Source: Motilimonas pumila
GTDB lineage: Bacteria > Pseudomonadota > Gammaproteobacteria > Enterobacterales > CBDFNC01
Reading direction: 5' to 3'
Assembly: GCF_003596335.1 (NCBI RefSeq)
Contig: NZ_QZCH01000025.1
Location: 1 to 59,877 of the forward strand
DNA: 59,877 nt
The notes below the pieces were generated by a model. The model was not told the DNA's origin, searched no databases, and worked only from the letters and a program-made list of their open reading frames with translations. Positions 45,984 through 56,516 of the stretch are shown piece after piece. A program made the position numbers and the translations under genes. Numbering within the stretch: the first letter of the stretch is position 1; every line of letters starts with the position of its first letter.

Positions 45984-46667
45984 TTACTTTGATTTATTTG
46001 TTTTTAATGCTTGCCCTAAACGTTCAACCCAAAAGTCAATGGCGTCTTTGGCGTCGTCGAGGGAGTCAATCATGGTGCCCAGATCTTTATTGCCTGCTTG
46101 GCGGTCGATGGCGGCAATAATGGGCTTACCAGATTGTGCATCGGTGAGCATGAGCTCAATGGTTGCGCTACCGACATTGGTATGTTCACCCGTTACCACC
46201 TTGGAGATGGTGGACATACCTAAGCCGACTGGCATGATACTGCTGGTAATAGCCAAAATCGGGTTAGGGGTTTTGACATTAGTGAGGGCGATGCTTAAAA
46301 GTAATGTTTTTGGCTGCACCTTGTCTACCAAGGTAAAGTGTTGTTGCGCTTTTTGAGTAATTTTTGTCGTTAGATAAGTGGTTAATTCTTCTAAGTCTTG
46401 TTCGGAGATATTGTCATACTGGGTTTTGTCATCCAGTACCAACCAGGTGCGATCTAACATAATGTTGTCGTACTGCAATAAGGTCTCAATCAACTGCTCT
46501 TGGCTACGAATGCCTTCCCTTGCCCAAACAAAGTCCACCCCACCTTTAGGGCCTGGGCGAAAATCGTCGTACTTGGCAAACATGCCTTGCTCATTTTTTG
46601 TGGCTACAGTACTGCAGGCAGATACGGCTAAAACCGCCACTGCAATTATTAGATTTTTAAGTTTCAT
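45984..46667 (-). CDS. DUF3313-like outer-membrane lipoprotein
   Basis: 227 residues with a lipoprotein signal; lipobox LAVSAC gives Cys18. The mature part matches the DUF3313 layout: DDFRPGPKGGVDFVWARE near the start, a central helical region, then a glycine-rich SSIMPVGLGMSTISKV segment and IELMLTDAQSGKPI strand. Function unknown. Upstream is divergent to the AcrAB-like operon across 255 AT-rich bases. Confidence 0.8.
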   Translation of the reverse strand: MKLKNLIIAVAVLAVSACSTVATKNEQGMFAKYDDFRPGPKGGVDFVWAREGIRSQEQLIETLLQYDNIMLDRTWLVLDDKTQYDNISEQDLEELTTYLTTKITQKAQQHFTLVDKVQPKTLLLSIALTNVKTPNPILAITSSIMPVGLGMSTISKVVTGEHTNVGSATIELMLTDAQSGKPIIAAIDRQAGNKDLGTMIDSLDDAKDAIDFWVERLGQALKTNKSK

Positions 46668-46922
46668 GGTGCACTCATCGATGATGGAAAATTGAGCATA
46701 ATAAAGATCTCAACCTCAACCTTGGCTGAACCACAGAGCAATATAGGGATAATTAATATAAGTTATTAAAAAAAATAATGATTTTTATGAAATATTTGCA
46801 GTATTTTGCTCCCTTACATTTAAATATCAGTGGATAATTAGATATTGTTATAAATCAAACATATACTAATTGTTCAGTTTAGTTTTAGAGCGACTCGTCT
46901 GTTTTTATCTTAAGGGGCTAAG

Positions 46923-48086
46923 ATGCGGCACATATTCAAAATGGGTTTGTTACTGGGTAGCGCAGTGCTGCTGAGTGCATGTGGAGAAAAGAATCAGCAA
47001 ACGGCGCAACCTCAGCAGCAACCCAGCGTGCCAGTGGGAGTGCTTGAAGTGGTGGCAAAACCGCAAAATATTAAAGTAGTATTACCAGGCCGCAGTAAAG
47101 CATATTTAGTGGCAGAGGTAAGACCGCAGGTAAGTGGCATTATTACTTCTCGTGGCTTTATAGAAGGCAGTGACGTAAAGCGCGGTGAGTCACTTTACCA
47201 AATTGATTCGGCTACCTACAAAGCCGCGTTAATCAGCGCTGAAGCCGACTTAACCAAAGCCAATGCGATTCTTGAGTCTGCGCAGGCAAAAGCAGCCCGT
47301 TATGAAGCTTTGGTCAAGCAGAACTCGATCAGTAAACAGGACTTTGATGAAGCGAAAGCGGCTTACAAAGAAGCCAAAGCAGACGTGACGGTGGCTAAAG
47401 CAGCCATTAATACTGCAACCATCAATTTACAATACACCGAAGTGCAAGCGCCAATTTCTGGTCGCATTGGTAAATCAAAAGTCACGGCGGGTGCCTTAGT
47501 TACGGCAAATCAAGCTGACTCATTAGCCACTATTCAACAATTAGACCCTATTAATATCGACATTGTGCAATCAAGCACCCAGTTGCTGCGGTTAAAGAGT
47601 AAACTAAAAGCCGGCAAACTGACGCGTTCTGATGATGCCAAGGTTGAGCTGGTACTTGAAGATGGTACCCAATACGAACAAATAGGTACCTTGAAGTTTT
47701 CAGAAGTGAGTGTGGATGAAAATACTGGTTCGGTGACCTTGCGTGCGGAGTTTCCAAACCCAGATAATGTGTTACTTCCGGGCATGTATGTGCGCGCTAT
47801 CTTAAACACTGGCCGCGACCCTCAAGCGATTTTAGTGCCACAAAAAGCCATTACTCGTAACAGTAAAGGCGAAGCCATGGCGATGGTAGTAGGCGCTGAA
47901 AGCACCGCTGAAGTGCGCATTGTGACTACGGCGGAGGTGATTGATAACCAGTGGCGCATCTTGGATGGTCTAAAACCGGGTGAGCAATTAATTGTTGAAG
48001 GTCTACAAAAAATCCGCCCAGGAAGCCCAGTCACGGTAACACCCATTAATGCTGACGGTGAAGCGCCAGCAGCAGACGCTAAATAA
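46923..48086 (+). CDS. AcrA-like RND adaptor lipoprotein
   Basis: 387-residue membrane fusion lipoprotein; lipobox LLSAC gives Cys20. A barrel-sandwich half (VRPQVSGIITSRGFIEGSDV), alpha-helical hairpin (about 100-165), second lipoyl half (YTEVQAPISGRIGKSKVTAGA), beta-barrel, and a Gly/Ala-rich tail follow the AcrA/MexA order. It connects the pump below to a TolC-type channel. AGGGGCT precedes the ATG; the pump gene follows after 9 bases. Confidence 0.93.
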   Translation: MRHIFKMGLLLGSAVLLSACGEKNQQTAQPQQQPSVPVGVLEVVAKPQNIKVVLPGRSKAYLVAEVRPQVSGIITSRGFIEGSDVKRGESLYQIDSATYKAALISAEADLTKANAILESAQAKAARYEALVKQNSISKQDFDEAKAAYKEAKADVTVAKAAINTATINLQYTEVQAPISGRIGKSKVTAGALVTANQADSLATIQQLDPINIDIVQSSTQLLRLKSKLKAGKLTRSDDAKVELVLEDGTQYEQIGTLKFSEVSVDENTGSVTLRAEFPNPDNVLLPGMYVRAILNTGRDPQAILVPQKAITRNSKGEAMAMVVGAESTAEVRIVTTAEVIDNQWRILDGLKPGEQLIVEGLQKIRPGSPVTVTPINADGEAPAADAK

Positions 48087-48095
48087 GGTAAAGAT

Positions 48096-51000
48096 ATGGC
48101 TCGCTTTTTTATAGATCGCCCTATTTTTGCTTGGGTGATTGCAATCATAGTTATGCTCGCCGGGGTATTGGCTATCATCGGTTTACCGGTGTCTCAATAC
48201 CCTAGTATCGCGCCGCCGACCGTGGTCATAAGTGCGGTATACCCTGGCGCCAGTGCCAAGACCATGGAAGATACGGTGACTCAAGTCATTGAGCAGCGTA
48301 TGACGGGCTTAGACCACTTACGCTATATCTCCTCAACCAGTGACGGCTTTGGTAATGCTGAAATTACCTTAACCTTTAACTCAGAAGCCGACCCGGATAT
48401 TGCCCAAGTACAGGTGCAAAATAAACTGTCCTTGGCGATGCCTTTATTGCCTCAAGAAGTGCAATCTCAAGGTGTACAGGTCAACAAATCCAGTTCCGGT
48501 TTTTTGATGGTGATAGGTTTTGTATCGTCAGATGGCACCTTGGATAAAAACGATATTTCTGACTATGTTGCCTCTAATATTCAAGATCCTATGAGCCGAG
48601 TAGCTGGCGTAGGTGAGTTGCAACTATTTGGTGCTCAATACGCCATGCGAATTTGGCTTGATCCACTAAAACTGACTCAATACAACCTGAATAGCCAAGA
48701 CATTATTGCCGCTGTGCGTGAACAAAACGCGCAAATCTCGGCGGGACAATTGGGTGGCTCTCCTTCGGTACCTGGACAAGAGTTGAATGCCACGGTGTCG
48801 GCACAAAGCCGTTTAAAAACACCGGAAGAGTTTCGTAATATTATCTTAAAGTCAGACACCTCGGGTGCCAACGTGTACTTATCTGACGTTGCTCGGGTAG
48901 AGCTGGGCGCTGAAAGCTACGCGGTACAATCGTTTTACAACGGTAAACCGGCAGCAGGCTTAGCGATTAAGCTGGCGACAGGTGCCAACGCGCTTGATAC
49001 GGCAGATGCAGTGACCGCTAAAATTGCGGAAATGAAACCTTACTTCCCACAAGGGTTAGAGGTGGTTTACCCCTATGATACTACGCCGTTTGTTGAGCAG
49101 TCTATCGAGGGCGTGGTACACACATTATTCGAAGCCGTGGTTTTGGTGTTCGTGATTATGTACCTGTTCTTGCAGAACTTCCGTGCTACCTTGATCCCAA
49201 CCATCGCTGTGCCTGTGGTATTGCTAGGTACATTTGCTATTTTGTCGTTTACCGGTTTCTCTATTAACACCTTGACTATGTTTGCCATGGTATTGGCCAT
49301 CGGCTTGCTGGTTGACGACGCCATCGTGGTAGTAGAAAACGTTGAACGTGTTATGCAAGAAGAGGGCCTCGGGCCGGTCGAAGCCACCCGTAAATCCATG
49401 GACCAAATCACCGGCGCGTTGGTGGGCATCGGCATGACCTTGTCTGCGGTATTTGTGCCTATGGCATTTATGACGGGCTCTACCGGTGTTATTTATCGCC
49501 AATTCTCTATTACTATCGTATCGGCGATGGCATTGTCAGTATTAGTGGCAATGATCTTGACACCCGCCCTTTGTGCCACCATGTTAAAGCCGCTCAAACC
49601 TGGCCATAGTCACGGTGAAACGGGCTTTTTCGGTTGGTTTAACCGCAGCTTTGACAAAATGACCAATGGCTATGAAGGCACGGTGGCCGGTATTATCAAA
49701 CGTGGCTTTAGAGTCATGGTGATTTATTTGGTATTAGTGGCAGGGGTCGCATGGCTATTTTTGCGTATGCCTACTGCGTTCTTACCCGATGAAGACCAAG
49801 GGGTGCTCTTTACCCAGATCATTTTGCCGACAAACTCTTCCCAAGAAAGCACCATAGACGTGATCAAAAAGATTGATGACTTCTACTTAAAGGATGAAGG
49901 CAAGGCGGTAGAGTCTGTATTTAGCGTTGCTGGCTTCAGTTTTGCTGGTAGTGGTCAAAACATGGGGCTTTCATTTGTTAGCTTAAAAGACTGGTCTGAG
50001 CGTGGCGAAGAAGGTTTAGACGTGCAGTCTGTTGCTGCGCGCGCCATGGGCCGCTTTATGCAGATTAAAGAAGCCTTGGTCTTTGCCTTTGTGCCGCCAG
50101 CGGTAATAGAACTGGGTACCGCCAATGGTTTTGACCTCTATCTGCAAGATAAAAATGGCCAAGGTCATGAGAAGCTCATTGAAGCGCGAAATCAATTATT
50201 GGGTATGGCTTCGCAAAACCCGAACCTAGTAGGGGTAAGGCCAAACGGTCAAGAAGACGCGCCAATGTTTAAAATTAATATTGACCACGGCAAACTCAGG
50301 GCGCTTGGGGTAGACATTGATGATGTCAATAATATCCTCGGCGCAGCTTGGGGTAGTGCCTACGTCAATGACTTTATCGACCGTGGCCGGGTGAAAAAAG
50401 TATATATTCAAGGTGAGCCGCAATATCGCATGCAGCCTGAAGATATCGACGCTTGGTACGTACGAAACCATGAAGGTGAAATGGTGCCGTTCTCGGCATT
50501 TGCTAATGGCGTGTGGGAGTTTGGTTCGCCCCGTCTTGAGCGCTTTAATGGTTTGTCGGCGGTGAACATTCAAGGTGCCACGGCGCCGGGCTTTAGTACC
50601 GGTGACGCCATGGTGATCATGGAAGATTTAGCCAAACAATTACCGCCTGGATTTGGTATTGAGTGGAATGGCCTTTCGTACGAAGAACGTTTGTCCGGTA
50701 ACCAAGCCCCAGCCCTTTACGCGCTATCTATCTTGGTGGTATTTCTAGTATTAGCCGCCCTTTATGAAAGCTGGTCGGTGCCGTTCTCGGTGGTATTGGT
50801 GGTTCCTTTGGGTATTATAGGGGCATTACTGGCGATGCAAGGTCGCGGTTTACCAAATGACGTATTTTTCCAAGTAGGTCTGTTAACCACAGTGGGCCTA
50901 GCCACCAAAAACGCCATCTTGATTGTGGAATTTGCCAAAGAATTCTACGAGAAAGGAGCCGGTTTAGTGGAAGCAACGCTGCATGCAGTGCGAGTGCGTT

Positions 51001-51263
51001 TACGTCCTATCTTAATGACCTCATTGGCATTTGGCCTAGGCGTTGTGCCTCTTGCTATCAGCTCTGGCGTAGGCTCTGGTAGCCAAAATGCCATAGGTAC
51101 TGCGGTACTAGGCGGCATGATGAGCTCGACCTTCTTAGGCATTTTCTTTGTGCCTCTGTTCTTTGTTATTGTTGAGCGTATTTTCAGCAAGCGCGAACGA
51201 AATGGCGGCAGCGATGCTGCGATTGCGGCAGAGAAAGCCAAACAAGAAAACGGCGAGAGTTAA
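48096..51263 (+). CDS. AcrB-like RND multidrug efflux pump
   Basis: 1055-residue HAE1 transporter. N-terminus [16 protein letters not shown] is standard. The proton-relay pair is D407-D408 ([13 protein letters not shown]), the same numbers as E. coli Acr[12 protein letters not shown] and [19 protein letters not shown] stretches are also present. Twelve membrane helices and two large periplasmic loops. AAGGTAAAGA precedes the ATG. Forms an operon with the adaptor; no regulator or outer-membrane gene adjacent. Confidence 0.95.
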   Translation: MARFFIDRPIFAWVIAIIVMLAGVLAIIGLPVSQYPSIAPPTVVISAVYPGASAKTMEDTVTQVIEQRMTGLDHLRYISSTSDGFGNAEITLTFNSEADPDIAQVQVQNKLSLAMPLLPQEVQSQGVQVNKSSSGFLMVIGFVSSDGTLDKNDISDYVASNIQDPMSRVAGVGELQLFGAQYAMRIWLDPLKLTQYNLNSQDIIAAVREQNAQISAGQLGGSPSVPGQELNATVSAQSRLKTPEEFRNIILKSDTSGANVYLSDVARVELGAESYAVQSFYNGKPAAGLAIKLATGANALDTADAVTAKIAEMKPYFPQGLEVVYPYDTTPFVEQSIEGVVHTLFEAVVLVFVIMYLFLQNFRATLIPTIAVPVVLLGTFAILSFTGFSINTLTMFAMVLAIGLLVDDAIVVVENVERVMQEEGLGPVEATRKSMDQITGALVGIGMTLSAVFVPMAFMTGSTGVIYRQFSITIVSAMALSVLVAMILTPALCATMLKPLKPGHSHGETGFFGWFNRSFDKMTNGYEGTVAGIIKRGFRVMVIYLVLVAGVAWLFLRMPTAFLPDEDQGVLFTQIILPTNSSQESTIDVIKKIDDFYLKDEGKAVESVFSVAGFSFAGSGQNMGLSFVSLKDWSERGEEGLDVQSVAARAMGRFMQIKEALVFAFVPPAVIELGTANGFDLYLQDKNGQGHEKLIEARNQLLGMASQNPNLVGVRPNGQEDAPMFKINIDHGKLRALGVDIDDVNNILGAAWGSAYVNDFIDRGRVKKVYIQGEPQYRMQPEDIDAWYVRNHEGEMVPFSAFANGVWEFGSPRLERFNGLSAVNIQGATAPGFSTGDAMVIMEDLAKQLPPGFGIEWNGLSYEERLSGNQAPALYALSILVVFLVLAALYESWSVPFSVVLVVPLGIIGALLAMQGRGLPNDVFFQVGLLTTVGLATKNAILIVEFAKEFYEKGAGLVEATLHAVRVRLRPILMTSLAFGLGVVPLAISSGVGSGSQNAIGTAVLGGMMSSTFLGIFFVPLFFVIVERIFSKRERNGGSDAAIAAEKAKQENGES

Positions 51264-51296
51264 TCAAGCCAAACTAAATTCATCTTTGATGAGACA

Positions 51297-51328
51297 AACG
51301 CCGATACCTTTGTATCGGCGTTTTTTTT
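51297..51328 (+). terminator. Intrinsic terminator after the AcrAB-like operon
   Basis: Perfect 11-bp stem AACGCCGATAC / GTATCGGCGTT with a 4-base loop and a T run. Confidence 0.92.
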
Positions 51329-51416
51329 CGACCTAATGGCGGTTATTAACACAGCCTATTGTGACCAACTTATGCCTTGGTTAGACTAAAGTCATTCTTT
51401 CTTCTTTCGTATTATC

Positions 51417-52265
51417 ATGAAAATTCAAGCTGTTATCTGGATGTTTGGCACCCTGTTTTCTTTTTGTGCTATGGCTGTTGCTGCGCGTGAGTTAAGCGGT
51501 GACATTCATACGCTGCAAATGTTATTGGTAAGAAGCCTGATTGGACTGTCGGTGATAGGTGGCATCATCGTATGTCGTCGGCAGTTCACCTTGCTGAAAA
51601 CGCAGCGTATCGGGCTCCATGCCACTCGTAATGTTTTTCACTTTTCCGGCCAGTATGGTTGGTTTGTTGGCATTGGTTTATTGCCATTGGCAGAGGTCTT
51701 TGCTTTGGAATTTACCGTGCCCGTATGGACCGCTCTGATCGCGGCGATTTTTTTGGCTGAGCCCCTGACTAAAGTAAAAACGTTTGCCATTGTGCTCTCC
51801 CTTATAGGCGTGGCTATTATCTTGCAGCCGGGGCGAGAGATGATCGACAGCGCTTCATTTATCGTTCTTGCTGCGGCCTTGTGTTATGCCATTGCTTATA
51901 CCAACAGCAAGGCATTATCTGTGACAGAGCAGCCGCTCACCATTTTGTTTTATATGTGTTTATTGCAGCTTCCCCTTGCTTTGGTGCTTGGTGCATCGGT
52001 TTGGGCGTGGCCGACGTTTGAACAGTGGCTATGGTTAATGTTGATAGCCTTTACTGCGTTGACTGCCCACTATTGCTTGACCAAAGCGATGCAACTTGAA
52101 GAAGTCAGTAAAGTGGTGACCATGGACTTTATGCGTTTGCCTTTGGTCGCGCTGCTTGGTGTATTACTTTATCAAGAGCCGTTTGAAATCAGTTTAATCA
52201 TTGGTGCTTTATTAATCCTAGTGGCGAATATTACCAATATGAAAGCGGCACCTAAGCCAAGGTGA
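51417..52265 (+). CDS. EamA/DMT-family transporter
   Basis: 282-residue drug/metabolite transporter with ten helices in two EamA repeats. Repeat 1 ends with EVFALEFTVPVWTALIAAIFLAEPL; here the key stretch is FTVPVWTALIAAIFLAEPL. Repeat 2 ends with MDFMRLPLVALLGVLLYQEP. Substrate unknown. No Shine-Dalgarno is visible before ATG 51417, but no better start exists in frame. A hairpin follows at 52355-52379. Confidence 0.9.
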   Translation: MKIQAVIWMFGTLFSFCAMAVAARELSGDIHTLQMLLVRSLIGLSVIGGIIVCRRQFTLLKTQRIGLHATRNVFHFSGQYGWFVGIGLLPLAEVFALEFTVPVWTALIAAIFLAEPLTKVKTFAIVLSLIGVAIILQPGREMIDSASFIVLAAALCYAIAYTNSKALSVTEQPLTILFYMCLLQLPLALVLGASVWAWPTFEQWLWLMLIAFTALTAHYCLTKAMQLEEVSKVVTMDFMRLPLVALLGVLLYQEPFEISLIIGALLILVANITNMKAAPKPR

Positions 52266-52354
52266 TGGTATTAGCAGCTGCTCGTTCTTGTTATTAATCT
52301 ACATCTGTTTAAGTGTTGTTGAATGGGATGTTAAGTGGCTTGAGAATGATTGCA

Positions 52355-52379
52355 GCCCAAGTAAGAGAGTAACTTGGGC
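52355..52379 (+). terminator. Hairpin terminator between convergent genes
   Basis: GCCCAAGT / ACTTGGGC stem; T-rich stretch (ATTATTTTTT) begins a few bases after on the plus strand. Confidence 0.55.
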
Positions 52380-52398
52380 GCATTATTTTTTCTGATTT

Positions 52399-53643
52399 TT
52401 AAGCTGCCATGGGCTTATGCGTATAGTGCTTACGCTCAAGCAGGAAGTCTTCTAAATGTGTGTATGAGTCAAAATTTCGGTGTGAAGGGTAGGCCATGTT
52501 ACCTTCTTTAATGATGTTTCGGGCCATATCTGAGACATGCTCTTCTTTGATCATATCGAATTTAGAATTAATGTCTAACGTTCGGTTCAATTCAAATACA
52601 GCATCAACCACAGCTTGTGCTTTTTCAGTTTGAGTTGCTCCTGGTAAACCTACAGCATCTGCAATAATGGCGAGGCGGTGTGTCGCTTTTGGTAAAGCAA
52701 ACTGGAGTACGTGTGGTAGGGCAATCGCACAACCTAAACCATGTGGAACTTTATAAAACGCACCAAGCTGATGAGAGATACCATGAGCCCAGCCAAGTAA
52801 AGTCTTAGAGAATGCTTTACCAGCATCAAATGAAGCTAAAGCCATTTCAATTCTTGCTTCATCATCTTCAGTACCGTTTTTATAAGCCCGAGGTAGAAAC
52901 TTGAATATACGTTGTATGCTTTTTAAGTTCATTTCGTCTGTTTGTTTTGTCGCATAGGTACTCATGAATGATTCCATCGCGTGTGTCAGTGCATCCATGC
53001 CTGTCGCCGCTGTGATATGAGGAGGTAGTGCCATTGTGAGTCTTGAGTCGAAAACCGCTAAGTCAGGAACGATACCGTAACTGACCAATGCATTTTTTTG
53101 GTTAGTTTTTTCGTCTGTTACAACCGTTACTGTTGTTGCTTCAGAGCCAGTGCCGGCAGTGGTCGGAATGGCTACAAAGTATGCGCCTTTACGACGTAAC
53201 TGAAGCATGCTCATTAAGCCGTGAGTGATCTTACGAGGATCTAAATTGTGTTTAGCACAACCGTTAATCATCTTAGTGCCGTCAATTGAACTGCCGCCAC
53301 CGATTGCGATAGCACAGTCGTAGTTGTGTTCGTAACACGCCGCGATGCCTTTTTCCACGATGGCATACGAAGGATCAGGCTGGATCTCATTGAAAACCTT
53401 GTAATCAATATTTCTTTTCTTGAGCGCATCAATAAGCAATTGGAATGATGGAAGGGTGTAAAAAAAGCTGTCTGTAAAGATAACAGGGCGTTGGATCCCT
53501 TTGCTCCTTAAATGTTCAGCAAGTGCATCAAGTGATTTATCACCATTTAACACATTTGGCACAGGAACAGGCATGCGTGGGAAAGCTGTGCTTGCAAGTG
53601 CGTGGTATGTGTTCACAAAAAATCGTTCAGTTTTATATAGCAT
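52399..53643 (-). CDS. Iron-containing alcohol dehydrogenase
   Basis: 414-residue group III alcohol dehydrogenase, distinct from the one at 23.4 kb. NAD site [43 protein letters not shown] and metal histidines in GWAHGISHQLGAFYKVPHGLG. AGGTAAC precedes ATG 53643. It has a C-terminal basic tail (LLERKHYTHKP). It is divergent from the radical SAM gene; two related inverted-repeat sites lie between them, matching the TetR-gene sites 2.5 kb away. Probable substrate: a short-chain alcohol/aldehyde. Confidence 0.92.
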   Translation of the reverse strand: MLYKTERFFVNTYHALASTAFPRMPVPVPNVLNGDKSLDALAEHLRSKGIQRPVIFTDSFFYTLPSFQLLIDALKKRNIDYKVFNEIQPDPSYAIVEKGIAACYEHNYDCAIAIGGGSSIDGTKMINGCAKHNLDPRKITHGLMSMLQLRRKGAYFVAIPTTAGTGSEATTVTVVTDEKTNQKNALVSYGIVPDLAVFDSRLTMALPPHITAATGMDALTHAMESFMSTYATKQTDEMNLKSIQRIFKFLPRAYKNGTEDDEARIEMALASFDAGKAFSKTLLGWAHGISHQLGAFYKVPHGLGCAIALPHVLQFALPKATHRLAIIADAVGLPGATQTEKAQAVVDAVFELNRTLDINSKFDMIKEEHVSDMARNIIKEGNMAYPSHRNFDSYTHLEDFLLERKHYTHKPMAA

Positions 53644-53744
53644 CGAAGTTACCTACTGTAAGTTAAAATTTGGAGTAAAGTTTCCAATCCTTTGAGCAAG
53701 TTCCGTCATCCTTTTTATTGCGTATATTTAACCCACAACAAACA

Positions 53745-53759
53745 AACCGGTTGGTCTAG
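53745..53759. promoter_or_regulatory. TetR-type operator, site 1
   Basis: AAACCGGTTGGTCTA; on the minus strand TAGACC-AAC-CGGTTT. It shares the TAGACC...CGGT core with sites 2 and 4. Lies about 100 bases upstream of the Fe-ADH gene. Confidence 0.55.
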
Positions 53760-53938
53760 TGTTTTGTTCGTACTTTTAAATTGCTCTGTTCGTGTCGGTC
53801 ACTATATTTAACAAACCCTAACTTCATAGGTAAGAACCAAGTTCTATAATTGATTGAAATTAAAGCGGTTATTTTGTTAATGCTAGAGGCAGATTTGTAG
53901 CACTCACATTTCTCGGAAAAATTAATATGATAAATAAA

Positions 53939-53953
53939 TAGACCGGTCGGTTT
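53939..53953. promoter_or_regulatory. TetR-type operator, site 2
   Basis: TAGACCGGTCGGTTT, matching site 4 near tetR at 13 of 15 positions or better. Lies 85 bases upstream of the radical SAM gene. Confidence 0.65.
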
Positions 53954-54037
53954 GTTTTGTGTATTATGCTCTCAACACCTCGAAATGTATGACGGAATTA
54001 GGTAGAGAAGGAAACTCTTCAATGATTGGGAGCGACG

Positions 54038-55288
54038 ATGACAACGATCTCTGCACCACAGTTTAATGGCAAAGCGCACAGTAAAATTCAAGCATTAGCA
54101 AAGCCCATCGGCGCAGTGTGCAATATCGATTGCACCTATTGCTACTATTTGGGTAAGCAAGGTTTGTTAGACTACTCATCACGCTCATCCGTTTCTATGG
54201 ATAAAGGCGCACTAGAACGTTATATCAAACAGTGTATTGAAGCTCAGAACACTGCCGAAATAATTTTCTCATGGCATGGTGGGGAACCGACGTTGTTAGG
54301 GGTTGAGTACTTTGAATACGTTGTCGAGTTACAGGCAAAGTATTGCCCGGAAGCCTCTACCATCACGAATGACATCCAAACGAATGGCGCACTCCTCAAT
54401 GAGCGCTGGTGTAAATTTTTTAAGAAACATGATTTTGTGGTGGGAGTGAGTATTGATGGGCCAGGACACATCCATAACCATTATCGTAAAAATCGAGCAG
54501 GAAGAGGCTCATTCGAAAAAACGATGCGTGGTATCGAGCGACTAAAAAAACCCAGGGTTCAGTTTGCAACGCTGACTTGTGTCAACGATGTGAGCAGTCA
54601 AAAGCCACTAGAAGTTTATCGTTTTCTGCGTGATGTGGTGCAGCCGTTTCAAATTCAGTTCATTCCCGTTGTTGATAAACTATCAGCGTCAACAAACAGC
54701 CAATGGCACAGCTATGGTGATCTGGCGATTATTCCTGTCAAAAGGCTGGTCGAACCTTGGAGCGTATCCGCAAAAGAGTGGGGACATTTTTTATCAACCA
54801 TTTTTGATGAGTGGCTTAAACATGATTTTGGCCGCGTGTTCATTCCTTATTTCGATAATTTTTTCGGAGTTTGGATGGGGCATCAAAGCAGCATGTGTAC
54901 TCTGAGCGAGATTTGCGGAAAAGGATTAGCTGTTGAGCCAAATGGTGACGTGTACTCTTGTGATCATTATGTCTTTGATGAGTTTTTACTCGGAAATATC
55001 GAGCAGAGATCATTGGGTTCACTTGCGCTCTCCTTTAAACAGCAGAAATTTGGTTTTGCAAAAAGTAAGTCATTGCCAACACAATGCGATGAATGCGATT
55101 ACCGTTTTGCATGCCACGGAGAATGTCCGAAGAACCGTATACTGACAACCAACAGTGGTGAAGTTGGCCTTAATTATTTGTGTTCAGGTTGGCTTGATTT
55201 CTTTACCCATATTGATCCCATAATTACCGAGATACTGAAACGTAATGGCAAGCCAGTGAGAGGGGGAAAGCATGACATTAGCATTTGA
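54038..55288 (+). CDS. Radical SAM-SPASM maturase, anaerobic-sulfatase-maturase-like
   Basis: 416-residue radical SAM enzyme. The [4Fe-4S]-SAM motif is C28-NID-C32-TY-C35, after KPIGAV, as in anaerobic sulfatase maturases. HGGEPTLLG and DIQTNGALL follow. The SPASM region holds CTLSEICGKGLAVEPNGDVYSC, then CDECDYRFACHGECPKNR and YLCSGW, giving two more clusters. The family oxidises a Cys or Ser of sulfatases to formylglycine. No sulfatase is in the window. GGGAG precedes ATG 54038. It overlaps the next gene by 17 bases. Confidence 0.88.
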   Translation: MTTISAPQFNGKAHSKIQALAKPIGAVCNIDCTYCYYLGKQGLLDYSSRSSVSMDKGALERYIKQCIEAQNTAEIIFSWHGGEPTLLGVEYFEYVVELQAKYCPEASTITNDIQTNGALLNERWCKFFKKHDFVVGVSIDGPGHIHNHYRKNRAGRGSFEKTMRGIERLKKPRVQFATLTCVNDVSSQKPLEVYRFLRDVVQPFQIQFIPVVDKLSASTNSQWHSYGDLAIIPVKRLVEPWSVSAKEWGHFLSTIFDEWLKHDFGRVFIPYFDNFFGVWMGHQSSMCTLSEICGKGLAVEPNGDVYSCDHYVFDEFLLGNIEQRSLGSLALSFKQQKFGFAKSKSLPTQCDECDYRFACHGECPKNRILTTNSGEVGLNYLCSGWLDFFTHIDPIITEILKRNGKPVRGGKHDISI

Positions 55289-55769
55289 AAGCTATTTGGC
55301 TATTGGTTTGTCGATGGCATTCCTGAGCCTTTGGAAGACGTATTCTGGTCCAGCGATTGCGGCCCTTCTATCTTATTCTTACCCTGAAATGCTGGTGTTC
55401 AATCTTATTCCTGCGATGATTGCCGCGTTTGCTGGTTGGAAAATTGCTCCAGTGTATTCAACTCTATTCAAGAAACGAAACGAAGTTGTGTTTAAACCTA
55501 AGCTAAGAAAATTCATGAAAAAATGGAATCAGTATGGTCAATTGTCGATGGCAATCTTGGCACCAGTACTGGTTGGAATCCCAAGTTATACATTTGTCTC
55601 TAAGCGATTGAATCAAAGCAGGTTGAGAACATTTGGATTGCTTGTACTTTCTATTTTGGGGTGGAGCACTCTAGCTTACTGCGGTTTTACGTTCTTAGAT
55701 CTTGGCCAGTATGTAGAGTTCGAAACTATCATTCCAACGTCTGTTATTGAAGCCATTAAACAGCAATAG
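55272..55769 (+). CDS. Four-helix membrane protein, unknown function
   Basis: 165 residues with about four hydrophobic segments (5-25, 40-58, 95-118, 128-146) and a basic loop KKRNEVVFKPKLRKFMKKW between helices 2 and 3. It resembles small multi-drug-export/DedA-like membrane proteins in outline only; I do not assign a family. GAGAGGGGGAAAGC, inside the upstream gene, precedes the ATG, so the two are co-translated. Confidence 0.75.
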   Translation: MTLAFESYLAIGLSMAFLSLWKTYSGPAIAALLSYSYPEMLVFNLIPAMIAAFAGWKIAPVYSTLFKKRNEVVFKPKLRKFMKKWNQYGQLSMAILAPVLVGIPSYTFVSKRLNQSRLRTFGLLVLSILGWSTLAYCGFTFLDLGQYVEFETIIPTSVIEAIKQQ

Positions 55770-55794
55770 TAATTGTGATACCAAATTAAAAACT

Positions 55795-55822
55795 AAAAAG
55801 CTCATCATTTGATGAGCTTTTT
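55795..55822. terminator. Bidirectional intrinsic terminator
   Basis: AAAAAGCTCATC / GATGAGCTTTTT with a 4-base loop; A-rich on one side and T-rich on the other, between the membrane-protein and tetR genes. Confidence 0.85.
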
Positions 55823-55862
55823 ATTATGCGCGTTTTACAAAATGGTTGGATAGTTTTACTTG

Positions 55863-56432
55863 TTAGTGCGTCAACTTGAGTGTCTCTTTCATCGCGTTAT
55901 CCAGTAACGAACGCTCTTTCTGCATTGCGGCTAATAGAGTACTTCCTAGCCATAAGCCATAAAGTGTTCTTGCCGTGTTATAGCCATCAACCATATGGAA
56001 ACTTCCGTTCTCTACACCTTCGTTAAAAAAGTGACCCATGCGAGCAATGATCTTCTCTGCACCCTCGTTAAGTACTTGCTGCATTTGGTTTGAAGTGCCG
56101 GACACTTCACCAGACAGTTTTACGACCAAACATTTAATTTGAAAATCTGAAGTCAGTTTCTCTGAGCACCAATAGTCAAAGTATGCCTCAACGCGATCTG
56201 GGTATGAGAGTGAGGTGTTCATTAAGAAACTATCTAAGGTTTCTAGGTGATCTTCAAAGTAGTTCGTCAATAGCACAGAGCCGAAGTCTTCTTTCGATTT
56301 GAAATGGTGATAAAACGAACCTTTTGTCGCTTCAGCACTATTAATAATTTTCATTAACCCAAGGCCGGCAAAGCCTTGTTCACTGATAAGGTCAAAACCT
56401 ACATCTAAAAGCTTCTGCTTTAAGTCTTTCAT
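55863..56432 (-). CDS. TetR/NemR-like transcriptional repressor
   Basis: 189-residue TetR-family protein. The N-terminal HTH reads LLDVGFDLISEQGF, then IINSAEATKGSFYHHFKSKEDFG, very like NemR-group regulators of electrophile-detoxification genes. A ligand-binding half with one conserved cysteine (IKCLVVKLSGEVSG) follows. I choose ATG 56432 (MKDLKQKLLDVG), the usual family start; the frame is open further to 56549 through the operator region. It is divergent from the TIP30-like gene across two operator-like sites, consistent with self-repression. Confidence 0.88.
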   Translation of the reverse strand: MKDLKQKLLDVGFDLISEQGFAGLGLMKIINSAEATKGSFYHHFKSKEDFGSVLLTNYFEDHLETLDSFLMNTSLSYPDRVEAYFDYWCSEKLTSDFQIKCLVVKLSGEVSGTSNQMQQVLNEGAEKIIARMGHFFNEGVENGSFHMVDGYNTARTLYGLWLGSTLLAAMQKERSLLDNAMKETLKLTH

Positions 56433-56477
56433 AAGTCTGCTCAAAATTAAAAATAATGGGGTAATTATACCCTGACT

Positions 56478-56496
56478 ATACCGACCGTCCAGTCTA
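56478..56496. promoter_or_regulatory. TetR-type operator, site 3
   Basis: On the minus strand TAGACTGGACGGTCGGTAT, an extended variant of the site-4 sequence ending in the same GGTCGGTAT. About 45 bases before the tetR start. Confidence 0.5.
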
Positions 56497-56516
56497 ATTA
56501 TTGAAAATAGATTGAT

